A stretch of 42,607 nucleotides of DNA, taken from assembly GCA_026419115.1 (NCBI GenBank), contig JAOAAA010000001.1, positions 1-42,607 of the forward strand, in the 5' to 3' direction. Each line of letters starts with the position of its first letter. The first letter of the stretch is position 1. The translations under genes and the position numbers were made by a program. This document shows positions 16,183 to 25,835 of this stretch, in pieces. Source of the stretch: Gemmataceae bacterium. Lineage in GTDB: Bacteria; Planctomycetota; Planctomycetia; Gemmatales; Gemmataceae. The notes under the pieces were generated by a model. It saw only the letters and a list, made by a program, of their open reading frames with translations, was not told where the DNA came from and searched no databases.

Positions 16183-16944
16183 ATGATTCGAGCTGTGAAC
16201 CTCACCAAGTCCTACCACCGACATAAACACGTTGTTCCCGTTCTGCAAGGGATTGACTTGGAATTGCAACCGGGGGAATTTCTCTCGATCGTAGGGGCTT
16301 CCGGATCGGGAAAAAGCACTTTGTTGCATGTGCTTGGCACGCTGGACAAGGCCGATTCGGGAATGATTTTTTTTGGTGACGAGCGGATCGATCAACTTTC
16401 GTCCAAAGAACGCGATCGATACCGTAACGAAAAATTTGGCTTTATCTTCCAATTTTATCACCTACTTCCCGAGCTATCCGCGATGGAAAACGTGATGATG
16501 CCCGGGTTAATTGGTTCGAGTTTGTTTTCATGGTGGCAGAAACGCAAGCAGATCAAAAAACGGGCCACCGAATTATTGGAACGAGTGGGCTTGGGGCATC
16601 GATTGCATCATAAACCTCGGGAAATGTCGGGTGGTGAGATGCAACGCACTGCAATTGCCCGAGCTTTGATTGCTTCGCCCAAAGTGCTTTTCGCCGATGA
16701 ACCAACGGGGAATCTGGATGCCGAAGCAGCCGATGAGATCATTCGCTTACTGCGGGAGATAAATCGGGAAGAGCGGGTGACGATCTTGATGGTCACACAC
16801 AATTTGGAGCTAGCTCGGCTTTCCGATCGGGTCGTGAAAATGTCGTCGGGAAAATTTAGCCCGTTGAGTGTGAATGCTCCCCCTTTGGGCTATCAACCTC
16901 TGAATGACATTCCCCATCTATGCCTCCCCGCCCCGCAAGTGTAA
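16183..16944 (+). CDS. LolD-like ABC transporter ATP-binding protein
   Basis: A 253-residue ATPase that would power the LolC/E-like permease upstream. Walker A is GASGSGKST (residues 38-46), the Q-loop is in FIFQFYHLLPELSAMENVMMP, the signature is MSGGEMQRTAIARAL (the usual LSGGQ has become MSGGE), Walker B is VLFADEPTGNLD, and the H-loop is VTHNLELA. These are typical of the LolD/MacB group, including the ENVMMP segment. A tail of about 28 residues after the ATPase core (from SSGKFSPLS) has no known function. The start at 16183 has GGAAAGGA about 6-12 nt upstream. Confidence 0.92.
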   Translation: MIRAVNLTKSYHRHKHVVPVLQGIDLELQPGEFLSIVGASGSGKSTLLHVLGTLDKADSGMIFFGDERIDQLSSKERDRYRNEKFGFIFQFYHLLPELSAMENVMMPGLIGSSLFSWWQKRKQIKKRATELLERVGLGHRLHHKPREMSGGEMQRTAIARALIASPKVLFADEPTGNLDAEAADEIIRLLREINREERVTILMVTHNLELARLSDRVVKMSSGKFSPLSVNAPPLGYQPLNDIPHLCLPAPQV

Positions 16945-17485
16945 TTTTGGAGCTGCCAAGGAGAAATATCAGAGGAGATTTTCTCTCCAATTTTTCCCAT
17001 GAGAGCATTTTCAAAATTATTCTTGTAGATGAAAGTGAATGAAAAACGTGCAGAAAAAGTGAGCAAGCAATCACCGTCAATAGGTCTCCTAGTCTTTGCA
17101 GTGAACTTCACTATAAGGAAATTTAAATTGTTCTAGAGCGTATCTTGAATTGATGATAGTCCGATGTGTAGCATTTGAATGGCGTTATTCCAACCGAGCA
17201 ATAATCCTACTCTATCTAGTTCACTTGAGCTTCGTTCTCCACGTTCTCAAGAATATCGCCAACGGTCTAATCACCTCCCTTGTTGCCACCAAGTATAAAG
17301 TTCAAGCACAACGATCAAATATCATTGCATCTCGATACGAACAGAACGAATGTGAGCTTGGAGAATTTTTTCTAAGTTGGTTTCGCGGCTGCAGTATCGC
17401 CCAAAATGCCGGATGGTCAGCGAAAAAGACTCCATCGAGATCATCACCACGACACCAACTTTGAACGCGATCTGCTCTCTCAAGT
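16945..17485. other. Non-coding stretch between convergent genes, possibly degraded mobile DNA
   Basis: These 541 bases separate the lolD-like gene (plus) from the kinase-tubulin gene (minus). Both strands have short open frames but none with recognisable features, and base composition is more AT-rich than in the flanking genes. A CTAGAGCGTATCTTGAAT stretch at 17133 resembles one at 3070 and the ends of some IS5-family elements. A degraded insertion-sequence remnant is possible but unproven. A small palindrome (AGTGAA-C-TTCACT, about 17099-17111) is present. Confidence 0.4.
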
Positions 17486-20400
17486 TTAAACATCCAGAGG
17501 GACCCATTCGAGCACATCGAAACGGGCATGAGGAGAACGGGCCGGATGGCGATATACCCCTTGATACGGTTCGCGACAGTATTTCACCAATTCGCGAACT
17601 TCCCGAACCGTGAGAGTTTGTTCCCGACAGAAGGTAACCTCTCCCAGCTTCGGGACAGAAATTACGTTGACCGCAGTGATCAGGACCCCAGAATGTTGTA
17701 ACACCGCTTCCCCCCCCATGCCATCCGGTACGAGCATATATTTGTCATCGTGTTCTAAGGCTCTCACAACCTGCGGGGTCGCTTTCTGTTGCAAATGGCG
17801 AACCAACGCATACCAATCATTCGTATGCTGTAATTCGGTAATATCTCGGGCAGGGAGTAATGTGCCAAGGAACGAAGCGGCCTGATCAATCAATGGATCG
17901 AGCAATTCTGGCATGACCTCGCCGGGGCGTTGGCAGATCGCAATCAATCCCCCGTGATTGGCCAAGATGAGATTCTGCAATACATCATCTAACCGAGTGA
18001 GATTTTCGGGGGCAATTTCATTAGCAAATCGCTTGGCCGAGTTCTGAAGGTCGTTATCACCATCGGGGAGAACCACTTCTAAGCCTGCTATTTTTGAAGT
18101 CTGAACTTTCGCATCTTCTGGGATCACCAATAAATTCCGTACGCTCGTCAGCCGTTGCCGACAGATGGAAAGCTCACGAATTTTATCTTCTAGACCCAGT
18201 TGCACTTTCTTGAACACCTTGGCAGCACTTTCGTGAGATTCCTGAATGATTCGCTTTTTGGCAAAGACTTCTAGGGTCGAAAGCAAAGTTCGCATATTTT
18301 TGCCGTCGCGTCCCCCAAAGAGGCGGAATCCCCCCCCCCGAATACATAACTCCAAAGCCCCGCGAGCCTCGGCAATGGCAATTTCACATTGACGCGCTGA
18401 TTCCTCCGCTTTCCTCTCGGCCTCGGTTGCTAATCGTTCACAAACTTCTGCCAATCGCGAGAAGGCGGCTTCCGAATTTGCTAGTCGTTTTCCCGGAAGA
18501 TTCGAGAATGCCGTCGCCTCGGCCGTCAGTCGCTTCAGCCAACGAGTGGTGACCTCGTTCGTGGCATGCGTGAACAGACGGGTGAGTTTTCCGGTTCGGG
18601 CCGCCTCGCTGGGATCGAGCGAACCTTTGCCCCCAAGAAAACTAATTGCCACGTCAAAGGTTTCTCGTGCCCACACCAGAGCCGCCCCATCGCCGCTGGG
18701 GATTTTATCTTCCTGCTTGTGGAGCAGGTTTTGCCAAAGGCTGAAAGGGTCTCCTTCGAGTGTTTGCACCGCTTGGAGAACTTGGTTCGCAACCGAAGCG
18801 AACTGAAACTCGGGGTCGGCCAATAATTTCCCAACCGTTGATTCCACAAACTTGGGAACCGCACCCGTACCCGCTTGCCAAAGGGAAACCAAGCGATCTA
18901 AAGTGAGACGGGCCGCATTCCGCAACAACAGGCCGCGTGGGAACCAAACCCCTGCGGTACCAAAACTCCGGAAGCCTCTTTCCTCTTGCCGAGATCGATC
19001 CAGATAATCTCCTAGTTCCGTGGTGAGATCATTACAGAGGTAACTGGCCAATTTCCCAGCACATTCATGGGGAGTCTCAGGGCTACGACCTTCCGTTTGC
19101 ATTAGATAAACCGAACCAAAGGGAGCGCCGCTGGTTTCGAGTTTGGCACCATCGGGACCGCCATACGCCGCTCGGAATACGACGGAACCATCCGAGTAAT
19201 GATTCAACTCCGTGAGAGTCGCATAAATGTTTGAAAGTTCCTCACTGGGCGTCGTCGGATCGGCAGGGGCTCCACAAAACAGACATAAATGCAAATCACC
19301 CAAAGGTTGTTTAAGTTGAGCCAAAACCTTTTTGATGGAATAGCCCACATCGGGGAGTGCACCCGAGGAAGCTCCGCCGGCAGCAGCAATTACGAAGACC
19401 CGAACCGAAGGAGAGCGAAGGGGATAGCCCGTATGGCTTGTGGAACGGGTGATCGATTCGGGGTGGATGGCAATTTCGATTTCTTTTTTGATTCTTGCGG
19501 AGAACTTGAGATAGTTCTCACCAAAGGCTAATCGTCCGAGTGACCGGTCGCCATTCGGATCGAGATTTCTTGGGATCGAATGAAGTTTCTCGCGGGGAAG
19601 CCAATCGCCTAACTGATCCAGTACCCCGCGACGGTATTGGGTCAACGGCTGCAGGGGCATTTTCAGAAAATCTTCGGCCACGGGGTCTGGGTTGGTGTTC
19701 TTCTTACCAATGGGAGAATGTTTCGGGTCACAATCCGTCGTCAAGAAGCGGAACATCGGCACCAGTTTGAGGTCCCCTAAGCGATCCGTTAGCCGATTCT
19801 TCAATTCGTTGACGGCAATTTTCCCAAAGCCTCCCAAACCTAAAATGATCGTTGGTCGGAATATCCCCACATCCACGGGGCGAGCCGAGGGAATTTCTTC
19901 CTCGACATGGGGGGCGTTGTTTGCTGGTGGAACCGAGGCAGAAATTTTCCCGCGCGGGTCCGCCACCACAACTTGTGTGGGCTGCGATTCAGCATCATCG
20001 ATTTCGATTAGTCCTGCGGAAGCAACTTTCGGCGGGTTGAGCTTGAGCAATTCTTGAACGAAGGTTTGACAATTCGGATAGCGCTTCTCGGGGTCCTTCG
20101 ATAAGGCTCGCAGCAAAACTCGGCGTTCTTCGGGGGGGACCAAACTTAAGTTGGGTTCCACTGAGGTATGCTGCACGGCAAGGTCCTGAATGTTCTTCCC
20201 TGTGAAGGGCCGACTTCCGGTGAGCAACTCGACATAGACAATCGCGAGGCTATATTGATCCGTGTGACGAGAAATTTTCGAGCTAAAGGTTTCGGGGGCA
20301 GCATACATGGGGCTCATCCCACCCATCAAACCTCGGGAACTTTGTCGGTCGAGATGTTTTGCGAGTCCGAAATCGGCAACCTTAATATGATCGCTGAGCA

Positions 20401-20854
20401 AGAAGAGATTCCGCGGTTTCACATCGAGATGGAGGACATGAAATTTATCGGCCAAGAAATCGAGTCCTTCGGCAGCCTCCGTAAGATATTTCAAAAGTTT
20501 ATCTCGGGGGATACCGGGAAGTCCCTCTCGGCGATAATGTTGGAGAACGTCATGAAGGTTTTGGTCTGCCAATTCCATGACCAAGACCACTTCATTATTC
20601 ACCACATCGATTCTTTCGATGGATAACACGAACGGATGACGAACATCTTTGACCCGTTGCAAGGCCCGAAACTCTTGTTTCGCTCGGGGGTCTTCTGTAT
20701 CACCCGATAGGTTGCCAAACAGGAATTTGACCGCTTTACGAATGCCACCGGGAGCTTCGCACTCCCACACTTCACCATAACCACCCATACCAAGGGGTTT
20801 GATGAGTCGATAGCCCGGCAATGCTTCTGCATCTGGTTCGCGTATCCAGCTCAT
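17486..20854 (-). CDS. Hanks-type Ser/Thr kinase fused to tubulin/FtsZ-like (Tubulin_2) domain
   Basis: A 1122-residue protein. Residues about 14-272 form a kinase: Gly-loop LGMGGYGEV (21-29), Lys43 (AVKF), catalytic loop HLDVKPRN (142-149), DFG (161-163) and AAPE (185-188). The loop has Leu where most kinases have Arg (HRD), so it is a non-RD kinase, but the catalytic Asp and Lys are present. After a ~55-residue linker, residues 335-650 match the tubulin-like family PF13809 by eye: an N-terminal nucleotide-binding turn (ILGLGGFGKIAVNELKNRL, 337-355) and a signature-like AAGGASSGA (491-499), corresponding to the GGGTGTG loop of FtsZ. The C-terminal 450 residues are helical with a coiled-coil region near 820-940. 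There are no membrane segments. It may phosphorylate itself or partners in response to polymer or nucleotide state. The start has AGGA 9-10 nt upstream. Confidence 0.85.
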   Translation of the reverse strand: MSWIREPDAEALPGYRLIKPLGMGGYGEVWECEAPGGIRKAVKFLFGNLSGDTEDPRAKQEFRALQRVKDVRHPFVLSIERIDVVNNEVVLVMELADQNLHDVLQHYRREGLPGIPRDKLLKYLTEAAEGLDFLADKFHVLHLDVKPRNLFLLSDHIKVADFGLAKHLDRQSSRGLMGGMSPMYAAPETFSSKISRHTDQYSLAIVYVELLTGSRPFTGKNIQDLAVQHTSVEPNLSLVPPEERRVLLRALSKDPEKRYPNCQTFVQELLKLNPPKVASAGLIEIDDAESQPTQVVVADPRGKISASVPPANNAPHVEEEIPSARPVDVGIFRPTIILGLGGFGKIAVNELKNRLTDRLGDLKLVPMFRFLTTDCDPKHSPIGKKNTNPDPVAEDFLKMPLQPLTQYRRGVLDQLGDWLPREKLHSIPRNLDPNGDRSLGRLAFGENYLKFSARIKKEIEIAIHPESITRSTSHTGYPLRSPSVRVFVIAAAGGASSGALPDVGYSIKKVLAQLKQPLGDLHLCLFCGAPADPTTPSEELSNIYATLTELNHYSDGSVVFRAAYGGPDGAKLETSGAPFGSVYLMQTEGRSPETPHECAGKLASYLCNDLTTELGDYLDRSRQEERGFRSFGTAGVWFPRGLLLRNAARLTLDRLVSLWQAGTGAVPKFVESTVGKLLADPEFQFASVANQVLQAVQTLEGDPFSLWQNLLHKQEDKIPSGDGAALVWARETFDVAISFLGGKGSLDPSEAARTGKLTRLFTHATNEVTTRWLKRLTAEATAFSNLPGKRLANSEAAFSRLAEVCERLATEAERKAEESARQCEIAIAEARGALELCIRGGGFRLFGGRDGKNMRTLLSTLEVFAKKRIIQESHESAAKVFKKVQLGLEDKIRELSICRQRLTSVRNLLVIPEDAKVQTSKIAGLEVVLPDGDNDLQNSAKRFANEIAPENLTRLDDVLQNLILANHGGLIAICQRPGEVMPELLDPLIDQAASFLGTLLPARDITELQHTNDWYALVRHLQQKATPQVVRALEHDDKYMLVPDGMGGEAVLQHSGVLITAVNVISVPKLGEVTFCREQTLTVREVRELVKYCREPYQGVYRHPARSPHARFDVLEWVPLDV

Positions 20855-21171
20855 AAAACCGATTCCTGAGATTTGGACGTGTCCTATTGTTACAAGTTAA
20901 ATCATGCTTTGGGATGTGTCCAAAAAACTCGAAACTTCTGTGCGAATTGCGTTCTTGCCAAAACTCAATTCACTACCATCTCAAAAAAAATCCCTTCTCT
21001 CAACTCACAAATTTCAGGCTTGAGTTCTTACGAATAAATTCATCTCGTATCTCAGGGATTATCGGGCATTTTCTTTGGAACTTTTTATGAGTGTGGATAC
21101 GGAGAAAGGGGGTGATAAAAGGGGATACAAACAAAGGGGATTCAACGAAAGGGGAACAAGACGAAATTGAG
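20855..21171. other. Intergenic region with 15-bp degenerate G-rich repeats
   Basis: These 317 bases lie upstream of the kinase-tubulin gene and downstream of the kinase-WD40 gene (both on the minus strand). They hold four G-runs spaced about 15 bp apart (21108-21154). There is no gene here. The promoter of the kinase-tubulin gene must be in this stretch or the gene must be read through from upstream. Confidence 0.5.
21105..21160. repeat. Degenerate 15-bp direct repeats, AAAGGGGAT-type
   Basis: G-runs start at 21108, 21121, 21136 and 21151. The last three units read AAAGGGGATACAAAC, AAAGGGGATTCAACG and AAAGGGGAACAAGAC, the first being more diverged. Regular helical-scale spacing suggests either a decayed tandem repeat or multiple binding sites for one regulator. 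Confidence 0.6.
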
Positions 21172-23538
21172 TTACTTAATCACATCAAAACTCCAGACAT
21201 TCACAATGCCATCTCGACCACCACTGGCGAAATACTTCCCATCGGGGGAGCAAGCTACGGAGTGAACTCCTCCGGAGTGCCAACGTAAGACGGTCAATTC
21301 TTTCCCGTCTGCCACGGAAAAAACCCGAGTGGTCTGATCCTGAGATGCACATAAGACCATTTGGCCATCAGGTGAGAAGGTAACAGACCAAATATCTTGC
21401 GAGGCTGCTTGGAAATTCGAGATGAGTTTCCCGTTCATAATATCAAAGATGCGAATTCGCCCGTCCCAACCTGCGGTCGCTAGCAGACTGCCATCGGGGG
21501 AGTAACTCACCGAGTAAACGGGACCATCGGGATGCTTCAGTCTTTGAACCGATTCGCCCGTTTCTGTTTCCCAAATTTTGACCGATTTATCGCTACTGGC
21601 AGTGGCAAAGGTTTTTCCATCGGGTGAAAAGGCAATCCCCATAACCATCCCTTGATGGCCTACTGTTTTAATCGGATTGCGGGGATCATTTCGCTTCCAG
21701 ATCGTCACTAACCCTGTTCGGGTTCCGGCAACAATCCGATCTCCCTTGGGTGAAAAGGCGATCGATCGGGCCGAGGCTTCGAGTTGATAGCTACTCGCAG
21801 GAGCTCGGCGATCGTGTATGTCCCAAACGCGAACGTAACCATCTTCCGTAGCAATCGCCAGATGAGACCCTTCGTTGTCGAAGGAGATGCTCCATACTGG
21901 CGTGGTGAACTCGAGGCTGATATATCCTTTAGCCCAACCCGTGGAAGGTTCCCAAAATTTGACGGTACCATCTTCCAAAGCCGTTGCCATAATGTCCGAT
22001 TTTGGGGAATAGGCAATCGAGAGAACCGATCCCGTTTGCTTCGTCGTTTGGTAAAGTGGTTCGGGGCCAGATTTTACTAAATCGAGACCGGTGAGAGTAT
22101 TGGGGTCTTCGTGAATCGTGGGATGTGATCCACGTTGACCGATTAAAGTCCACTGGGTCAATTGCATTGCTTCCGTCACCCCCAGCAACAAGCCCAGCGA
22201 GCCGACAGTAGCAAGGAATCGGACGGCAGTGCGCGTCAGCCAAGTGCGACGCCGCGGACGACCGAGAATTCCGATTTTGGACGTTTTTTTAGGAATCGAA
22301 GCCAACCGCACATATTGTTCATTGAGAAAGTTGGCCACTTCCAATGCGGAGGAAGGGCGTTCCACGGGGGATTTGGCGAGCAAGCGATCGATCAGATTGG
22401 CCAACCAATCGGGAGTATCGGCACGCAGTTCTTGCACGGGTCGGTGCGGTTGGTCCGTGACACCCCTGAGGACCGCAAAAGCCGAATTCCCGTTAAACGG
22501 AGGCCGGCCCGTCAGCATTGCGTACAGAACACCGCCTAAGCTGAAGAGGTCGCTGCGGGGGTCCACAATCACTTCGCCTCGGGCTTGCTCAGGGGACATA
22601 TAGAGGGGGGTGCCTGCCACAAAACCCGTTTGGGTTAGTTTCACATCCTCATGGCCTCGGGCCAAGCCAAAGTCGGTGAGCATCACTCGACCGGTTTGCT
22701 TGTCGATCAGAATGTTGGCAGGCTTCACATCACGATGGATCAGATGATTGGCATGAGCAGCCGCCAGCCCCGAAGCGACCCCAGCCGCAATCCGCACAAC
22801 CTCGATAATCGGGAGTTTTTCACCCGTGTCGAGAATATCTTGGAGAGAACGGCCGCGGACAAAATGCATCACAATATAGGACAGCCCGCGTTCTTCTTCA
22901 TGTTCGACATGGTGGATAGTGACCACATTTTCATGCCCCACGGCCGCGGCCGCTCGGGCTTCTCGGCAGAATCGACCTTGGGCCAATTCATTTTTACTCA
23001 GTTGCGGGTCTAATACTTTAATGGCAACCGTTCGCGAAAGGCGGGTATCGAACGATTCCAAAACAATTCCCATTCCCCCGCGACCCACCACAGACAAAAT
23101 CTTGAAATGATGTAGATAACCTAATCCCCCTTCTTCGTCTGGAGGTTCTAAAAAGGGAAGTTCATCAAGGAGTGTTGTGGGTTTCCGAATTTTACTCGCA
23201 CTGGAACTCCCATTTTTTTTGTGAGAACCGCTGCCCTGAGGAGTTCCATTTTCAGGTTTTCGTGATGCTGGATGATTGACGATGGCTGTGATATTGTTCT
23301 TGATATCCTCTTCGACTGAAGCTAGTGCTTTCCAAAAGGCAGAATCGGCCTGCGGTTGATTCGGGGTCAATTGAGCATGCTGAATGATTCGAGAAGAACC
23401 AACCGCCAGTTGTTCAATGATTTTTTGGCAATGGGGGCAAGTATCCAAATGACGATCCACCTCGGCTTGATCGGCTTCCGTCAAATGACCGGTGATCGCT
23501 GCTTGCAGGCGTTCGGTGCTCGGACAATTCAATGGCAT
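21172..23538 (-). CDS. Membrane Ser/Thr kinase with N-terminal zinc-finger motif and WD40 propeller
   Basis: A 788-residue protein. The N-terminus carries an anti-sigma-type zinc motif, His30-x3-Cys34-x2-Cys37. The kinase domain (about 145-410) is complete: Gly-loop VGRGGMGIV, AIKVL, HRDVKPAN, DFGLA and SPEQ. A membrane helix (about 438-460, FLATVGSLGLLLGV) is followed by seven WD40 repeats (about 495-788), each with a form of SPDG and a K-V/I-W/F-D/E end, enough for a closed propeller that would sit outside the cytoplasmic membrane. Kinases of this shape are common in planctomycetes. The zinc motif suggests contact with a sigma factor or a redox/metal-sensing role, but no sigma gene is nearby. 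It lies between the BrxL-like gene (239 bp upstream) and the kinase-tubulin gene. Confidence 0.9.
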   Translation of the reverse strand: MPLNCPSTERLQAAITGHLTEADQAEVDRHLDTCPHCQKIIEQLAVGSSRIIQHAQLTPNQPQADSAFWKALASVEEDIKNNITAIVNHPASRKPENGTPQGSGSHKKNGSSSASKIRKPTTLLDELPFLEPPDEEGGLGYLHHFKILSVVGRGGMGIVLESFDTRLSRTVAIKVLDPQLSKNELAQGRFCREARAAAAVGHENVVTIHHVEHEEERGLSYIVMHFVRGRSLQDILDTGEKLPIIEVVRIAAGVASGLAAAHANHLIHRDVKPANILIDKQTGRVMLTDFGLARGHEDVKLTQTGFVAGTPLYMSPEQARGEVIVDPRSDLFSLGGVLYAMLTGRPPFNGNSAFAVLRGVTDQPHRPVQELRADTPDWLANLIDRLLAKSPVERPSSALEVANFLNEQYVRLASIPKKTSKIGILGRPRRRTWLTRTAVRFLATVGSLGLLLGVTEAMQLTQWTLIGQRGSHPTIHEDPNTLTGLDLVKSGPEPLYQTTKQTGSVLSIAYSPKSDIMATALEDGTVKFWEPSTGWAKGYISLEFTTPVWSISFDNEGSHLAIATEDGYVRVWDIHDRRAPASSYQLEASARSIAFSPKGDRIVAGTRTGLVTIWKRNDPRNPIKTVGHQGMVMGIAFSPDGKTFATASSDKSVKIWETETGESVQRLKHPDGPVYSVSYSPDGSLLATAGWDGRIRIFDIMNGKLISNFQAASQDIWSVTFSPDGQMVLCASQDQTTRVFSVADGKELTVLRWHSGGVHSVACSPDGKYFASGGRDGIVNVWSFDVIK

Positions 23539-23777
23539 GAGTGAAATTATTATAACAACCCCCGTCCAGAATATGAAAACGATTTTTTGGCTTTTTCAAA
23601 ATCTCTCCGCAAGTCCCGTACCAAGCGTCATCAATTTATCTCTTTACGAGCATAGATTTCCATCGGTTCGATTGGGAATGGAGTTGTTAGTGTGCCTTGC
23701 AGTTGCATTCCGATTAGTGAGGCTTAGGAAAATGTTTTATTGTCCTAATTCTAGTTTGGTCTACTCCCATGATCGGC

Positions 23778-25832
23778 TTATTCCCCTAGTGAGACTTCAA
23801 CCGCCTTGCGAACATCTGCTACGGGAATAATGTTGATCTGCTGCGCAATCGTTTCGGGAATCTGTGACACGACCGAGGCATTCGCTTGAGGAATCAGGAC
23901 GTTTTTCCGACCTGCCCGAGCCGCTGCCGTGATTTTGTGGAGCAAACCTCCCACGGGTCCTACATCCCCATGCAGGGCTACTTCTCCAGTAAACGCAAAT
24001 CCCGGTTTCACGGGTTTCCCTGTCAGTGCGGAAACCATCCCAACTAAAAAAGCCAATCCTGCCGAGGGGCCAAACTTAGGCTCGGCAATCCGCACCAAAT
24101 GCACTGCGACTTGCTGGGTCTTCAGGCGTTGTTCCGAAATGCCCAATTCGCGGAAATTGGCTCGGATGTAGTTGTAAACAGCTTTAATTGAATCGACCAG
24201 CACCGTATCGCGGGACCCCGTCACGTTGATTCCCGTAGAACCATTCAAGCAAGAAACTTGGATTTGCAATATATCCCCACCGACTTCTTTGCCCCCTTCG
24301 GTGACAACACATAAACCCGTGACGGCACCGACTACCGCTTCGGTATTCAAACGATCCACCAAAGGATCGATGGTTTCCTTACGGGGTTGCAGGTCGGGGG
24401 CCAAGTGTTGACTCAGGTGAACGGGGCCAATTAGCTTCGGTTTAAATTCGCCCGGCGCTAGGATGGATAATTGATTATGCACCCGTTGCCTTAATTCACA
24501 AGCAAAGGTCACAACTTCCAAAAGGTCCTCATAGGTCCAGTTCCCATCCGGATACAAAATCTTCAATAGGCCCGAGCCGATTCGTTCAACCGCGACTTGA
24601 TCGCGACGGGTCACCCCTGCTTGTAACGGGATGGAGCGCACTTTATCGGCAAAGGAATCTTCCCGTAGGCGGCACAGAACTTCACCAAAGTAGTCGATCA
24701 CGAAGCCGACCCCTGTGGTCAACGAGCTAGGGGTGATTTTCGGCATCTCCCAACCGGGTAGATAACCATGGATCCGATCATGAAATGCGGTATCGATTAA
24801 TTCTTTCGGCAAAGGTTCGAGCAAATGCACATATTTGGGGTGCGGGAGATTCCCTTCGACATCAAGATTTCCTGCAAAAACAATCCCCGCATCGGAGGTG
24901 AAGCCTAAAGAACCTCGACTAAAGTGTCCGCTCTCCATGTAATCTTTCAACGTCGAGATCGTTTCGTTCTCATCGCCGAAATTGGTATGGGCAATTTCAT
25001 CGAAAACAACGACTTTCCGAGTCCCTAGAATGCCGGTTTGTTTGTTCTGCAAATTCACAAACAGGTTCGCCGGTGTGGTCTTTCCGCCGGAAATCGTAAA
25101 CACACGGGGCGATAAGTTCCGTAACAAAAACGTCTTGCCCGTTTGGCGAGGCCCTAGCTCGATCATGTTGACGTTGCGTTCAACTAACGGAACCATCCGA
25201 GAAAGCAATAATAATTGTGTCCGTCGATCGGGAAAGGCCCCTGCGGAATATCCCGCCGATTGTAACATCAGGCCGATCCATTCCTCTTTGGAGAAGTGCT
25301 TGCGAAAACTGCGATACTCCTCTACATTGGGGGGACCCACTTGGAAGGGAGTGAAAGAAATAATTTCGTTGGGTTGGTCCCGATCTTCCTCGGGGGCATA
25401 TTTGACCCGCACGGTTCCCCACAGCCCGCCCAACAGCAAGCCGGGATGCTCTTGCGGAATGTTCGCGGGGACACGCACCTTACTATCCCCTAGGGCCTGA
25501 ATTTTACCGACCCGTTGCCCTTGTTTGAGATCGACACGCACTTCCACAAAATCAATCAGGACCACTTCCCCTTTCGCGAGCAGTTTATCCTTCAACAACT
25601 CCCGATGTTCCTGATCGGGCAATAATTCTTTGATTTTCGCTTGAATATCTTCGAGGTTTTGCCGCCAAGTGTCTGGTTTGACATATTTGGCAATGAGATA
25701 TTCTGAAACGTAACGGGGTAAGCGAGAAAACGAAGTCGATGCCGACAACGATTTTATGACCACTTTATCACCCAAAAACTGACGGGCTTTTTGGTCCAAC
25801 GCGGTCAATGGATACTCATCATATATGGACAT
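23778..25832 (-). CDS. brxL: BrxL-like AAA+/Lon-family protein
   Basis: BrxL is the Lon-like component of type I BREX phage-defence systems; it forms ring assemblies that bind DNA. This 684-residue protein has the BrxL N-terminal region (1-200), Walker A GPRQTGKT (227-234), Walker B VVVFDE (274-279), the GNLDVEGN segment, and a C-terminal Lon protease domain with catalytic Ser590 (FGPSAG) and Lys633 (GLLHKITAA). The Ser-Lys spacing of 43 residues is the same as in E. coli Lon (S679/K722), so both activities look intact. No BrxA, BrxB, BrxC, PglX or PglZ gene is present within the window. Its gene begins 3 nt after the HhH/TerB gene, so the two form an operon. The symbol is given for family membership only; a BREX role is not implied. 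Confidence 0.85.
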   Translation of the reverse strand: MSIYDEYPLTALDQKARQFLGDKVVIKSLSASTSFSRLPRYVSEYLIAKYVKPDTWRQNLEDIQAKIKELLPDQEHRELLKDKLLAKGEVVLIDFVEVRVDLKQGQRVGKIQALGDSKVRVPANIPQEHPGLLLGGLWGTVRVKYAPEEDRDQPNEIISFTPFQVGPPNVEEYRSFRKHFSKEEWIGLMLQSAGYSAGAFPDRRTQLLLLSRMVPLVERNVNMIELGPRQTGKTFLLRNLSPRVFTISGGKTTPANLFVNLQNKQTGILGTRKVVVFDEIAHTNFGDENETISTLKDYMESGHFSRGSLGFTSDAGIVFAGNLDVEGNLPHPKYVHLLEPLPKELIDTAFHDRIHGYLPGWEMPKITPSSLTTGVGFVIDYFGEVLCRLREDSFADKVRSIPLQAGVTRRDQVAVERIGSGLLKILYPDGNWTYEDLLEVVTFACELRQRVHNQLSILAPGEFKPKLIGPVHLSQHLAPDLQPRKETIDPLVDRLNTEAVVGAVTGLCVVTEGGKEVGGDILQIQVSCLNGSTGINVTGSRDTVLVDSIKAVYNYIRANFRELGISEQRLKTQQVAVHLVRIAEPKFGPSAGLAFLVGMVSALTGKPVKPGFAFTGEVALHGDVGPVGGLLHKITAAARAGRKNVLIPQANASVVSQIPETIAQQINIIPVADVRKAVEVSLGE

Positions 25833-25835
25833 GGT

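Noticed and set aside
17150-17529. Overlapping small frames on both strands (17150-17464 plus, 17302-17529 minus).
   Set aside because: No recognisable motif, no ribosome-binding site, and strands conflict; described only as gene-free DNA.
23778-25832. A BREX phage-defence locus.
   Set aside because: Only the BrxL-like gene is present. BrxA, BrxB, BrxC, PglX and PglZ are not found in the 42.6 kb, so a BREX call is not supported.
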